In this document: one piece after another, positions 32,001-39,940 of the stretch | How the letters are laid out: each line of letters starts with the position of its first letter | Numbering within the stretch: position 1 is the first letter of the stretch | From: Metapseudomonas resinovorans DSM 21078 | GTDB lineage: Bacteria > Pseudomonadota > Gammaproteobacteria > Pseudomonadales > Pseudomonadaceae | NCBI RefSeq assembly: GCF_000423545.1 | Contig: NZ_KE384030.1 | Coordinates: 301,581-365,580 of the forward strand | DNA: 64,000 nucleotides | Direction: 5' to 3' | Notes under the pieces: generated by a model | The model's database searches: none | What the model was told of the DNA's origin: nothing | What the model saw: the letters and a program-made list of their open reading frames with translations, nothing else | Made by a program: the position numbers and the translations under genes

Positions 32001-34813
32001 TGGCCCGGCAGCACCCGTACTTCGGGCAGTTCGGCCGTGCCGACTGGCTGGGTGCCCGCACGACCCTGCAGCGCTGGTTCGCCGATCCGCTGATCAACAC
32101 CTACAACGTCGACCGTGGCCTGGGGAATATCTTCACCCACGACCACTTCGGCCCGTCCACCCACCAGCAACTCGGCCTCTACGCCACGGTGCTCACCGAA
32201 CCGGCAGGCTCCAGCTGGTACCACGCCGAAACCGGCCAGCCGCTCTACAGTGGCGCCCGCCAGGACGGCGGCCCGACTTCCTGGCAAGCGGTGATCGCCA
32301 CCGGTGACCTGGACGGCGACGGCAAGAACGACAGCTTCCGTGAGTTCTTCATGGAGTACAGCGACTTCCAGCATGCCTACGAGGCAGGGGTCTATGTCGG
32401 CGCCGGGCCTGACGGCATCCCGGATGCCGGGGCCTACCCGACCTCCATGGACAGCTTCCGCTACGCCATCAACCCACCCGTGCGCCAGTCCGGTCCGAAC
32501 CTCTTCGAGTCGGTACACGAGGCTGCCAGTGGCCAGATTCCCGGCTGCCCGAGCCGGCCCTGCCCCCAGGCCATCTCGGTGGATGACCCTGGCATGTTCG
32601 TCGTGAACTACCGCAACGAGCCGGTGGGCCTGCGGATATTCGACCCCAACAAGGTAGCGCCGGACGGCAAGCCGGGCATGCAGGCCGATGGCCTGGCGGG
32701 CGACCTCGCCTATGCCCTGCAGACCCGCACCGACCGGGCCATTCCGGCACTGAACCTGGCGCCCAGCGCCATCAGCTCGGCCACCGGACCCACCGGCGCC
32801 AGCACGGCCTTCCCGCCGCACATCAACGTGGCCGGCGACCTGCCGGGCGACCCCTTCACTCCGCTGCTGCGGGCGTACTCCGGCGATAACGTGCGGCTGC
32901 GCATGCATGCCGGCGGCCATGAGGAAGAGCACAACGTCACCCTGCACGGCGTGAAGTGGCTGCACTCGGGCACCGGCTTCGGCAGCAGCGGCAACTCCGG
33001 CTGGAAGGCCTCGCAGATGGTCGGCATCTCCGAGCAGTTCGGCTTCGTCGCCCCGGTGACCATGATGTCCGGCAACACCACCTATGAAGCCGCCGACTAC
33101 CTGTACAACATGGACGCCTCCATCGAGGGCTACTGGAACGGCATCTGGGGCGTGATGCGCAACTACACCCAGCCGCGCGCCGACCTGTTCGCCCTGCCCA
33201 ACAACCCGCGCCCGGTGTCGTCGCGCAACACCACCCAGTTCGATGGCGTATGCCCGCGCACCAGCCCCAACCCGAGCGGCATCGGCACCCGCAGCACCGT
33301 GCAGCGCAACTACGAGATTGTCGCCGTGCTGGCCAACGACGTGCTCGACAACCCCCTGGGCCTGACCATCGGCGATCCGGCCGGGGCGGGCATGCATGCC
33401 GGCGGCCCGCTGAACCCGCAGGGCGGCACCCTGGTGTTCAACTCGCGGCCGGTGACCATCCCGCAGGCCACGGTGGTGGACGAGGAAGACGGCGAGGTGT
33501 TCACCATCGGCGGCCAGAGTGGCCCGCTGCATGACCCGACCGCCATCCTCTACGTGCGCAAGGCTGACCTGGACCCGCTCACCGGCAAGCTGAAACCCGG
33601 CGTTCCCGTCGAGCCCCTGGTGCTGCGTGCCGCCGCTGGCGACTGCGTGAATATCAACCTGGAAAACCGCCTGCCGCAGGTGATGCCCGACCTGCCGACC
33701 TATGCGGTGATGCAGGGCCTGGTGAAGCGCGACCGCAACAGCGCCCAGGGCTCCACCACCTTCAACAACAACATGATGCGGCCCTCCAGCCACGTCGGCC
33801 TGCACACCCAGTTGCTGGCCTACGACATCACCAAGGCTGACGGCTTCAACGTCGGCATCAACCCGGTGCAGACCGTCGCGCCGCGCAGCGCGGCAGGTGG
33901 GGCCTGGCCGTCGAAGAGCTACAAGTTCTACGTCGGTCACCTGGAGCGGGAAGGCAAGCCGGTGACCCAGCTCGGCCGCAGCGTCGACAACATCACCGCC
34001 ACCCCGGTGGAATTCGGCGGCTTCAACCTGCTGCCGGCCGACCCGGTCAAGCAAGGCCAGAAAGGCCTGGCCGGCGCCATGAGCATCGCACCCCAGGGCG
34101 CCACCTGGACCGAGGACGCCAGCATGCGTTCCGCCGCCACCGTGACCCCGCTGTCCGGCACGCCGTACCGCGACTTCTCGCTGGTGCTGCACAAGTCGCT
34201 GAACATGCGCTGGGCCGACGGCCGACCGGTGGAAAACATGGCCTCCGAGGGCTTCGGCATCCCGGCCGATCCCAAGGACAACTCCGGCATGGCCGTGAAC
34301 TACAAGAGCGAGCCCTTGTGGTACCGCTTCGCCAAGGCCCCGGATGCACCCTTCGGCCACGCCCAGGGCCAGGGCTGGGGGGACGTGCCCAATGCCCACA
34401 TGGCCTACAGCAATGAACTGGTGGGGGGCGACCCGCAGACGCCGATCATGAAGGTCAAGCCCGGCCAGCCGTTCCGCACCCACGTGACCATGCCGTCTGG
34501 GGGTAGTCGTGGCATGACCTTCCAGCTCGACGGCCATGTCTGGGCGTTCAATCCCTTCCTGTCCGAGAAGCTGGATGTCTGGGGCTATCCGCTGAAGAGC
34601 GCGGGAATCGGCTCGCTGCGCTTTGGCATCAACCCGGCGGCGCTCTACATCGGCGCCCAGGAAAGCGTGCTGCCCGCAGCGCACTTCAGCCTGTCGATCC
34701 CGAGTGCGGGCGGCGCCAACGCGGTGCCGGGTGACTACCTGTACCGGGACTACGCCGCCTTCGGCAACGTCGGTGGGGTCTGGGGACTGCTGCGGGTGAC
34801 CGACGAGCCGTGA
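29003..34813 (+). CDS. Giant multicopper oxidase, MofA/McoA-like (candidate Mn(II) oxidase)
   Basis: Exported multicopper oxidase of about 1,936 residues. A signal sequence (FLYLGGVLLLLGATFGGEDA) precedes repeated cupredoxin-like domains. The copper centres are clearest in the first third: HVFHLHGHQW (His478, 481, 483, 485) and YHCHFYPHFAQGMW (His532, Cys533, His534, His538, Met543), which supply T1 and T2/T3 ligands. Further His clusters are THDHFGPSTHQQLGL near 1046, EEHNVTLHGVKW, and a late degenerate repeat. An Asp/Glu/His-rich insert lies near 631-652. Size and motifs match the MofA/McoA class linked to Mn(II) oxidation. ATG 29003 has the best RBS; ATG 28976 is possible. Substrate is inferred, not shown. 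Confidence 0.88.
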   Translation: MNRTNPSSSATPLRFGAQGAFLYLGGVLLLLGATFGGEDAAAAIRCERNIVANVVALDQPLMFNRLGAQNVNGMMFALRRDVVDKNETPLTQGGSAVPGEVALRPDKRPRPLVLRVAAGDCLTINLQNLLAHQANPNNPDDPLFKKDEQVADRHVGFQVNGMQAVNDIGDIATNAGRNQNTLIPPGGSRSYTLYAEREGAFAASSYGATFGGEGTGGNTANGLFGQVVVLPKGARTYRNVVTEEEMRLATTGRTPAGQPIIDYEARYPQDDPWSEEGKAGLPVIAMMDNGEIISSDTDAVVMGPNPDGTFPQNTYPLESYGKRNPALPNRLEPFRDFSSVFHDENAVAQAFPGYWNDPVFGHVLEPTRDSFMINYGAGGIGAEVVANRLGVGPMHDCLSCAYEEFFLSASTVGDIAMQVDVPANVGLESILPGQVPPEGTTGVKATMALFPSEPSNVAHSYIGDAVRFRNSHNGYEQHVFHLHGHQWLFNPNDDNSDYIDAQGIGPGSGYTYEIANGGSGNRNRTSGDAIYHCHFYPHFAQGMWAMWRIHDVFEEGTRLAVSEEGDDGFHKKAFELRSGLPAQGARALPDGEIVAGTPIPAVVPLPGKALPPMPGKVAVVPKYGDELIADHDDDDEHEEGDDDSGHEPELKPVGSVALVDRSEANRNADGTLKNPGFPFWIGGIENTVGQRLSTPPLDMLDAAKAQALKDSGNPLWANIDPAQSGGWDGGLPRHTLDGVSAGGEAEVVTSALDFSKVVHRAKAVFLPEEGTDVEQSVMAFHAKPSHPSFAVLPGGAVQPKDFRTNGGLPVAGAPYNEPCLDDTGKRLTQASAVGRYNSGDTLNGQSFTGSSAFTADRPRVYKGANIQFDAVFNKVGYHFPQTRIIALWEDAWPVINKQQPPEPLVMRMNTFDCTMYQHTNLIPAVYELDDYQVRTPTDIVGQHIHLPKWDLTSSDGSANGWNYEDGTLSPASVVERIHAIREYNHCTEGDARDGTLECPVARQHPYFGQFGRADWLGARTTLQRWFADPLINTYNVDRGLGNIFTHDHFGPSTHQQLGLYATVLTEPAGSSWYHAETGQPLYSGARQDGGPTSWQAVIATGDLDGDGKNDSFREFFMEYSDFQHAYEAGVYVGAGPDGIPDAGAYPTSMDSFRYAINPPVRQSGPNLFESVHEAASGQIPGCPSRPCPQAISVDDPGMFVVNYRNEPVGLRIFDPNKVAPDGKPGMQADGLAGDLAYALQTRTDRAIPALNLAPSAISSATGPTGASTAFPPHINVAGDLPGDPFTPLLRAYSGDNVRLRMHAGGHEEEHNVTLHGVKWLHSGTGFGSSGNSGWKASQMVGISEQFGFVAPVTMMSGNTTYEAADYLYNMDASIEGYWNGIWGVMRNYTQPRADLFALPNNPRPVSSRNTTQFDGVCPRTSPNPSGIGTRSTVQRNYEIVAVLANDVLDNPLGLTIGDPAGAGMHAGGPLNPQGGTLVFNSRPVTIPQATVVDEEDGEVFTIGGQSGPLHDPTAILYVRKADLDPLTGKLKPGVPVEPLVLRAAAGDCVNINLENRLPQVMPDLPTYAVMQGLVKRDRNSAQGSTTFNNNMMRPSSHVGLHTQLLAYDITKADGFNVGINPVQTVAPRSAAGGAWPSKSYKFYVGHLEREGKPVTQLGRSVDNITATPVEFGGFNLLPADPVKQGQKGLAGAMSIAPQGATWTEDASMRSAATVTPLSGTPYRDFSLVLHKSLNMRWADGRPVENMASEGFGIPADPKDNSGMAVNYKSEPLWYRFAKAPDAPFGHAQGQGWGDVPNAHMAYSNELVGGDPQTPIMKVKPGQPFRTHVTMPSGGSRGMTFQLDGHVWAFNPFLSEKLDVWGYPLKSAGIGSLRFGINPAALYIGAQESVLPAAHFSLSIPSAGGANAVPGDYLYRDYAAFGNVGGVWGLLRVTDEP

Positions 34814-34838
34814 GGGCAAGGACGACCGCATAGGCGCA

Positions 34839-34896
34839 ACCCATCCTGCGGTGAGCAGATCCGTAGGATGGTGTGGAGCGAAGCGATACCCATCGA
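34839..34896. repeat. REP pair remnant
   Basis: CAACCCATCCTGCGG...CCGTAGGATGGTGTGGAGCG-AAGCGATACCCATC, same family as the elements flanking the RAYT gene. Confidence 0.75.
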
Positions 34897-34917
34897 TCGG
34901 GGCCGACCGTAACACTG

Positions 34918-34957
34918 AACATCGCAGGCCGGGTCTGGCCTGCGATTTTCTTTTTCC
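34918..34957 (+). terminator. Intrinsic terminator after the multicopper oxidase
   Basis: ATCGCAGGCC-GGGTCT-GGCCTGCGAT followed by TTTCTTTTT. It shows that the oxidase gene and the beta-propeller operon are separate transcription units. Confidence 0.9.
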
Positions 34958-34973
34958 TGGCTCCACCGGATCA

Positions 34974-35004
34974 CCCCCAAAAAAGGGGAAACGGGTGGGG
35001 AAAA
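34974..35004 (+). promoter_or_regulatory. Putative activator site (UAS) upstream of the beta-propeller operon
   Basis: CCCCCAAAAAAGGGGAAACG then GGTGGGGAAAA: a CCCC/GGGG inverted element and two GGGGAA repeats 12 bp apart. It ends 58 bp before the sigma-54 promoter, the same distance as at the oxidase gene. Confidence 0.62.
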
Positions 35005-35062
35005 TTCGCCAGGCCGGCCCGTCGTCTGCCGCAACCTGTTGAATCCAATAACCTTTCACGAC

Positions 35063-35078
35063 TGGCACAGGCATTGCT
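35063..35078 (+). promoter_or_regulatory. Sigma-54 promoter of the beta-propeller/Sco operon
   Basis: TGGCACAGGCATTGCT, identical over 16 bp to the oxidase promoter at 28931. Confidence 0.82.
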
Positions 35079-35120
35079 CCCACATCAGGGCGAGGTCCAG
35101 ACGAAGGGGAAGGACGCCAG

Positions 35121-37031
35121 ATGAAAGCCCTGCACAACGCTTCCAGCCTGTTGCTGTTCACCGGTCTGCTGGCCGTTCAGGCCCATGCTGCCGAGGTGCC
35201 CGTCGGCGTTTCCGAGCGCCTGGTGCGCGACGGCGTGGCCATCGAGTTCGAGGCCCGGCCGCTGGGCAGCGACGGTGTGTTGACCGAAGGGATGTTCGCC
35301 GATATTCGCCTGCGCCTCACCGACGCCACCACCGGCCAGCCGCTGGCCGGACAGGTGCCGGGGGCCTGGCTCGACCAGGCACTGCCGGAAGGTCAGGCCG
35401 ACCAGTGCAAGGTGCGCATCGGCACCTACCTCAAGGGTGTGCTCAGCGCCCGTGCGATGGTCGACCTGAACAGCTACTACCTGGTGGTGATGAACAAGGA
35501 TTCAGCCCTCACCGTGATCGACCCGGTGACCTCCGTAGGCGGCATCACCAGCACCCTCACCCGCGTTGCGCTGAAGCGACCGCCCATGGACTGGGCCGCC
35601 AGCACCGACGACCGCCTGCTCTACGTCTCCATGCCCAGTGCCGGTGAAGTGGCGGTGGTGGACACCGCCGAGTTCAAGGTACTGGCGAGCCTGCCCGCCG
35701 GTCCTGAGCCGGTGCGCGTGGCCCTGCAGCCCGATGGCCGCTACCTCTGGGTTGGCAACAATGCCCAGCGCGGAGAGAAGGGCGGCGTCACGGTGATCGA
35801 TACCCAGACCCGCAAGAGCGTGGCGACCCTGGCGACTGGCGACGGCCATCATGAGATCGCCTTCAGCGCCGATTCGCGCCATGCCTTCGTCAGCAGCCGC
35901 GAATCCGGCCGGGTGACCGTGGTGGATGTCGCCAGCCTGAAGCGGGTAAAGGACATCGAGACCGGCCCAAGCCCCTTGTCCCTGGCGCTGTCGGCGCTTT
36001 CCGGCGCGCTCTACGTCAGCGATGGCCAGGCGGGCACCATCACTGTGATCGACGCCCGCAGCCTCAAGGTGCGCAAGGTGATCGACGCCGGCCATGGGCT
36101 GGGGCCGCTGCGCTTCACCCAGGACGGCCGCTTCGGCCTGGCCCTGAACAGCCTCGACGACCAGGTGCTGGTGCTGGATGCCGGCAGTGACGAAATCGTC
36201 CAGCGCGCCGAGGTTACCGCCGAGCCCTACCAACTGGTGTTCACCCGCAACTACGCCTACGTGCGCGGCCTGGCGTCGCCGAAGGTGACCATGATCAACC
36301 TGGAGTCCCTGGGCAAAGGCAAGCAGATGATCGTCCAGGGCTTCGACGCCGGCCCGGCCGCGCCCAAGCTGGCCGGCGACCTGCCGCTGGCCGACAGCCT
36401 CAGCCAGGCCCGCGACGAAGGCGCGGTGTTCGTGGTCAACCCGGTGGACAACACCACCTACTTCTACATGGAAGGCATGAACGCCCCCATGACCGGCTAC
36501 CTCAACCGTGGCCACACCTCCCGTGCCGCGCGGGTGATCGATCGCAGCATGCGCGAGGTGGAGCCGGGTCTGTTCAGCACCCGTATCAAGCTGCCGGCGC
36601 CGGGCAAGTTCGACCTGGCAGTGGCCATCAACCAGCCGAACGTCGCCCACTGCTTCCGCACTGAAGTGCAGCCGAACAAGGCCTTGGCCGCCCAGCGCAG
36701 CAAGCCGCGCGTGGAGTTCCTCATCGACCAGCCGCGGGTGGCTGCAGGCGCTCCGGCCAAAGCGCGCTTCCGCATCCTCCAGGGCAGCGGCGACCAGCCG
36801 AGAACCGGTATCGCCGATGTGCGCGTGCGCTACTTCCTGGCCCCGGCCTCGCGCCCCCGCGAAGTGGCCGCCGTGGAAGTGGGCGAGGGTATCTACGAAG
36901 CGCCGATCGAGCTGAAGACCGCTGGCGCCTACTACCTGCATGTGGGGGCGTCGTCCCTGGGCATGCCCTTCGGCTCGCAACCCTACGCCAGCCTGCGCGC
37001 CGTTGCGGTCCAGGCGCGGACCAACCCGTAA
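35121..37031 (+). CDS. Exported YVTN-type beta-propeller protein
   Basis: Periplasmic or exported 636-residue protein. Signal peptide MKALHNASSLLLFTGLLAVQ-AHA, an N-terminal beta domain, then about residues 100-420 as YVTN/cytochrome-D1-like propeller blades (VDTAEFKVLASLPAGPEPVR; VIDTQTRKSVATLATGDGHH; VVDVASLKRVKDIETGPSPL; VIDARSLKVRKVIDAGHGLG). The C-terminal part (RVEFLIDQPRVAAGAPAKAR ... GAYYLHVGASSLG) resembles an Ig/FixH-YtkA-type domain. First gene of an operon with two Sco proteins, the cytochrome fusion and a SurA-like chaperone, under a promoter identical to that of the oxidase. It is likely an accessory of the oxidase; biochemical role unknown. Confidence 0.82.
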   Translation: MKALHNASSLLLFTGLLAVQAHAAEVPVGVSERLVRDGVAIEFEARPLGSDGVLTEGMFADIRLRLTDATTGQPLAGQVPGAWLDQALPEGQADQCKVRIGTYLKGVLSARAMVDLNSYYLVVMNKDSALTVIDPVTSVGGITSTLTRVALKRPPMDWAASTDDRLLYVSMPSAGEVAVVDTAEFKVLASLPAGPEPVRVALQPDGRYLWVGNNAQRGEKGGVTVIDTQTRKSVATLATGDGHHEIAFSADSRHAFVSSRESGRVTVVDVASLKRVKDIETGPSPLSLALSALSGALYVSDGQAGTITVIDARSLKVRKVIDAGHGLGPLRFTQDGRFGLALNSLDDQVLVLDAGSDEIVQRAEVTAEPYQLVFTRNYAYVRGLASPKVTMINLESLGKGKQMIVQGFDAGPAAPKLAGDLPLADSLSQARDEGAVFVVNPVDNTTYFYMEGMNAPMTGYLNRGHTSRAARVIDRSMREVEPGLFSTRIKLPAPGKFDLAVAINQPNVAHCFRTEVQPNKALAAQRSKPRVEFLIDQPRVAAGAPAKARFRILQGSGDQPRTGIADVRVRYFLAPASRPREVAAVEVGEGIYEAPIELKTAGAYYLHVGASSLGMPFGSQPYASLRAVAVQARTNP

Positions 37032-37042
37032 AGGAGCACGTC

Positions 37043-37732
37043 ATGAAAGCTCTGAAGTCAGGTATCGCGATTGCCCTGCTCGGGCTGGGTCTGGGCGCTC
37101 TTCCCGCGCACTCCCATAGCCCGGAAGAACACGCCGCGCACATGGCCAGCCAGGCCGCCGATCCCCATGCCGGGCATCAGGGGCACACCAGCGCGCAGCC
37201 GGGCGCAGAGGTGACCTTCGCCGATGTCCCGCTGCTGGACCAGGACGGGCGCGAGCTGCGCCTGAAGGACGACCTGGTGGGCGACCGCATCGTCGTCATG
37301 GGCTTCGTCTACACCAGCTGCACCACGGTCTGCCCGGTGATCTCGGCGATCATGCAGAAGCTGCAGAACCAGCTGGGTGAGCGCGCCGGCACCGAGGTGC
37401 AACTGATCTCCCTGAGCATCGACCCGTTGCGCGACACCCCGGAACGCCTGCACGAGTACGCCGGTCGTTTCGGCGCGGGTGAGGGCTGGCGCTGGCTCAC
37501 CGGCAGCAACGAAGCCGTCAGCGAAACCCTCAAGGGGCTCGGCACCTGGACGGCCAACTACGAGGAGCACCCGCCGCTGATCATGGTCGGCGACGGTCGC
37601 AGCCAGCAGTGGACACGCTTCTATGGCTTCACCGACCCCGCTGTGCTCATGGCCCGGGTCGAAGAACTCCGCGCCGCCCGCGCACACGGCGGCCATGACC
37701 ACACCGCCTTGCTCCAGGAGATCCGCCCATGA
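37043..37732 (+). CDS. Sco1/SenC copper chaperone with His-rich N-terminus
   Basis: Thioredoxin-fold copper-binding protein of 229 residues. Signal peptide, then a His-rich stretch (HSHSPEEHAAHMASQAADPH, AGHQGH), then the Sco domain with the copper-ligand cysteines Cys93 and Cys97 in FVYTSCTTVCPVISAIM and the distal ligand His176 in YEEHPPLIMVGDG. The C-terminus has another HGGHDH cluster. Sco proteins deliver copper to CuA centres or other cuproenzymes; here the probable client is the giant multicopper oxidase. It lies 11 bp after the propeller gene, and its stop overlaps the next start (ATGA). Confidence 0.92.
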   Translation: MKALKSGIAIALLGLGLGALPAHSHSPEEHAAHMASQAADPHAGHQGHTSAQPGAEVTFADVPLLDQDGRELRLKDDLVGDRIVVMGFVYTSCTTVCPVISAIMQKLQNQLGERAGTEVQLISLSIDPLRDTPERLHEYAGRFGAGEGWRWLTGSNEAVSETLKGLGTWTANYEEHPPLIMVGDGRSQQWTRFYGFTDPAVLMARVEELRAARAHGGHDHTALLQEIRP

Positions 37733-38367
37733 AGCGCCTGATCCCGCTCGTCCTGGCCCTGGGCCTTGCTACCGGCGCCGCCGCCCACGAAGGCCACGAG
37801 GACCATGAAGGGCAGGGTGCCGCGCCCTCCAACGCCCCCGCCTCCCGGCCCCTGGCCGCGGGTGGCACCACGGACGCCCAGGCCTACTTCACCGACACCG
37901 TTCTGCGCGACCAGAACGGCCAGGCCGTGCGCTTCTACAGCGACGTGCTGAAGGGGCGGCTGGTGATGCTCAACGTGATCTTCACCCACTGCACAGACGC
38001 CTGCCCGCTGATCACCCGCAAGCTCAAGGAGGTGCGCGAGTCCATGGGTGAGGAACTGGCCAAGCAGGTCTATTTCATCTCCCTCTCCAGTGATGCCGAG
38101 AACGACACCCCCGAGGTGCTCAAGGCCTTCGCCGCCAAGCACGGGGTCGACTCGCCCAACTGGATCTTCCTCACCGGCGACAAGGCCGACATGGACCTGG
38201 TGCTGTCGCGCCTCGGCCAGTTGGGGGAAAGCCCGGAAGCCCACTCCACCCTGCTGATCGCCGGCGACGTGCCGAACAAGCGCTGGAGCAAGATCCGCCC
38301 CGACGCGCCCGTGAATGCCATCGCCCAGCGCCTGCAACTGATGACCATGCCCATGGCCGGACGCTGA
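37729..38367 (+). CDS. Second Sco1/SenC-like protein
   Basis: 212 residues, paralogous to the preceding gene and overlapping it by 4 bp. Signal peptide followed by HEGHEDHEGQG, a short His-rich metal-binding stretch. The Sco domain carries Cys88 and Cys92 in FTHCTDACPLITRKLKEV and a candidate third ligand His172 in ESPEAHSTLLIAGD. The redox/copper site is therefore complete. A tandem of two different Sco proteins suggests division of labour, for example copper insertion and reduction of the client or of its partner. Confidence 0.92.
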   Translation: MKRLIPLVLALGLATGAAAHEGHEDHEGQGAAPSNAPASRPLAAGGTTDAQAYFTDTVLRDQNGQAVRFYSDVLKGRLVMLNVIFTHCTDACPLITRKLKEVRESMGEELAKQVYFISLSSDAENDTPEVLKAFAAKHGVDSPNWIFLTGDKADMDLVLSRLGQLGESPEAHSTLLIAGDVPNKRWSKIRPDAPVNAIAQRLQLMTMPMAGR

Positions 38368-38377
38368 GGGCACGGTC

Positions 38378-39937
38378 ATGTGGCGAGCCCTGCTGCTGGT
38401 CACGTTGTTCACACAGGCACCCGTGGCCGCCGGGCTGGAGCTGAGCCCCGGCGAAGCGGCCGGCCGACGCATCTACCTGGAAGGCGTGGGTTCGGCCAAT
38501 GGCGAGATCAGTGCACGGGTCGGTGCCGCCGACACCCTGGTGCCGGCGACGGTGATGCCGTGCGCCAACTGCCACGGCGCCGACGGCCGCGGCCGTCCGG
38601 AGGGCGGCGTGCGCCCGCCGGATATCACCTGGCGGCGCCTCTCCCGGCCCTACGGCCAGGTGCAGGCCAACGGCCGCAGCCACGGACCCTACGATGAAGG
38701 CGCCCTGGCGCGCGCGGTGAGTGAAGGCCGCGACCCCGCCGGGAACCGCCTCGATCCGGCCATGCCGCGTTTCGTCATGTCCCTGCGTGACATGGCCAAC
38801 CTCACTGCCTACCTCAAGCGCCTGGAGGACGATGACGACCCCGGCGTGCAGGACGCCGAACTGCGCCTTGGCACGCTGCTGCCCACGCAGGGGCCCCTGG
38901 CCGAACTGGGGCATACCGTGGAGGCGGTGTTGCGCGGCGCCCTGGCCCAGGTCAACGAGGCCGGTGGCATCCATGGCCGGCAGCTGTCGCTGGTGGTACG
39001 CGACCCCGGCATGGACCGGCAGAGCACGAAACGGGCGCTTGAACAGTTGCTTGGCGACGACCAGGTTTTCGCCCTGATGGCGCCCCTGGTTCCGGCGCTG
39101 GACGGCGACCTCGCCGAACTGACCGGCAAGGCCGGCGTGCCGCTGGTGGGGCCGCTGGCGCTGTTCGACGAAACTACCTCCAACCCCCTGGTGTTCAACG
39201 CCCTGCCGGGGCTGCGCGAGCAGATGTTCGCCCTGGCGGGCTACGCCACCAGCGATCTTGGCCTGCATCAGCCGGAGGCGGTCGTGGCCTATCCCGATGA
39301 CGCCCGCCAGCAGGCTTTGGCCGAGGCCCTGGCCCTGCGCCTGATGGACCAGGGCTGGGCGCGTGTGCGTCTGCTGGGCTATGACGCGGCGCATACGGAT
39401 GCGCCGCTCGGCCATGCGGCCAAAGGCGCCCAGGGCGTGTTTTTCCTCGGCCAGTCGGAGGCATTCGCGCAACTGGCCGACCAGCTCCAGGCGGCGGACC
39501 TCTCGCCTTATCTGTTCGCGGCTTCGGCTCAGGTGGCCAGTAGCGCCCTGCGTATTCCACAGCGCTTTTCCGGGCGGCTGTTCCTTGCCTATCCCTTCAT
39601 GCCCGCCGACTGGACCCCGGAGGGGGAGGCGGCGCTGCTGGCGATCCGTCGCAGCCAGGGTTTGGGTGGCCAACACGCCGTGCTGCAAGTGGGCGCCTAC
39701 TGCGCGGTCGCCTTGCTCAGCGAGGGGCTCAAACGGGCGGGGCGAGAGGCGAGCCGCGAAAAGCTGGTCAGCGCCCTGGAAGGCCTGCATGGCTTTCACA
39801 CCGGCCTGACCCCGGCGCTGGAGTTCGGCCCCGGACAGCGGGTGGGCCTGGCTGGCGCGCATATCGTCACAGTGGACCTGTACGGTCAGAGCTTTCGGCC
39901 GCTGGGTCGTTTCGTAAAAGTCGACACGAGGCTATAG
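38378..39937 (+). CDS. Cytochrome c fused to a periplasmic-binding-protein domain
   Basis: 519-residue exported fusion. After a signal peptide (MWRALLLVTLFTQAPVAAG) comes a class I cytochrome c domain of about 130 residues with one haem site, CANCH (Cys62, Cys65, His66), and a likely Met ligand in PAMPRFVMSL. From about residue 165 the protein is a Peripla_BP_6 (LivJ/ABC amino-acid binding) fold: LGTLLPTQGPLAELGHTVEA, ALAQVNEAGGIHGRQLSLVV, and AVVAYPDDARQQALAEALAL. It is probably an electron acceptor for the oxidase with an added ligand-sensing domain. MofC of the Leptothrix mof locus is also a c-type cytochrome. Spacing of 10 bp from the second sco gene indicates one operon. Confidence 0.85.
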   Translation: MWRALLLVTLFTQAPVAAGLELSPGEAAGRRIYLEGVGSANGEISARVGAADTLVPATVMPCANCHGADGRGRPEGGVRPPDITWRRLSRPYGQVQANGRSHGPYDEGALARAVSEGRDPAGNRLDPAMPRFVMSLRDMANLTAYLKRLEDDDDPGVQDAELRLGTLLPTQGPLAELGHTVEAVLRGALAQVNEAGGIHGRQLSLVVRDPGMDRQSTKRALEQLLGDDQVFALMAPLVPALDGDLAELTGKAGVPLVGPLALFDETTSNPLVFNALPGLREQMFALAGYATSDLGLHQPEAVVAYPDDARQQALAEALALRLMDQGWARVRLLGYDAAHTDAPLGHAAKGAQGVFFLGQSEAFAQLADQLQAADLSPYLFAASAQVASSALRIPQRFSGRLFLAYPFMPADWTPEGEAALLAIRRSQGLGGQHAVLQVGAYCAVALLSEGLKRAGREASREKLVSALEGLHGFHTGLTPALEFGPGQRVGLAGAHIVTVDLYGQSFRPLGRFVKVDTRL

Positions 39938-39940
39938 GTC

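Noticed and set aside
29003..34813. Naming the oxidase mnxG or cumA
   Set aside because: Size is near MnxG of P. putida, but the gene neighbourhood (cytochrome, chaperone) is closer to the mof/McoA type, and CumA-type oxidases are far smaller; without an alignment no symbol was assigned.
29066..35161. Two very long minus-strand open frames (923 and 1,100 codons) opposite the multicopper oxidase
   Set aside because: They mirror the high-GC codon pattern of the oxidase gene; translations are low-complexity His/Val/Gly/Arg-rich with no motif, while the plus-strand frame has clear copper motifs.
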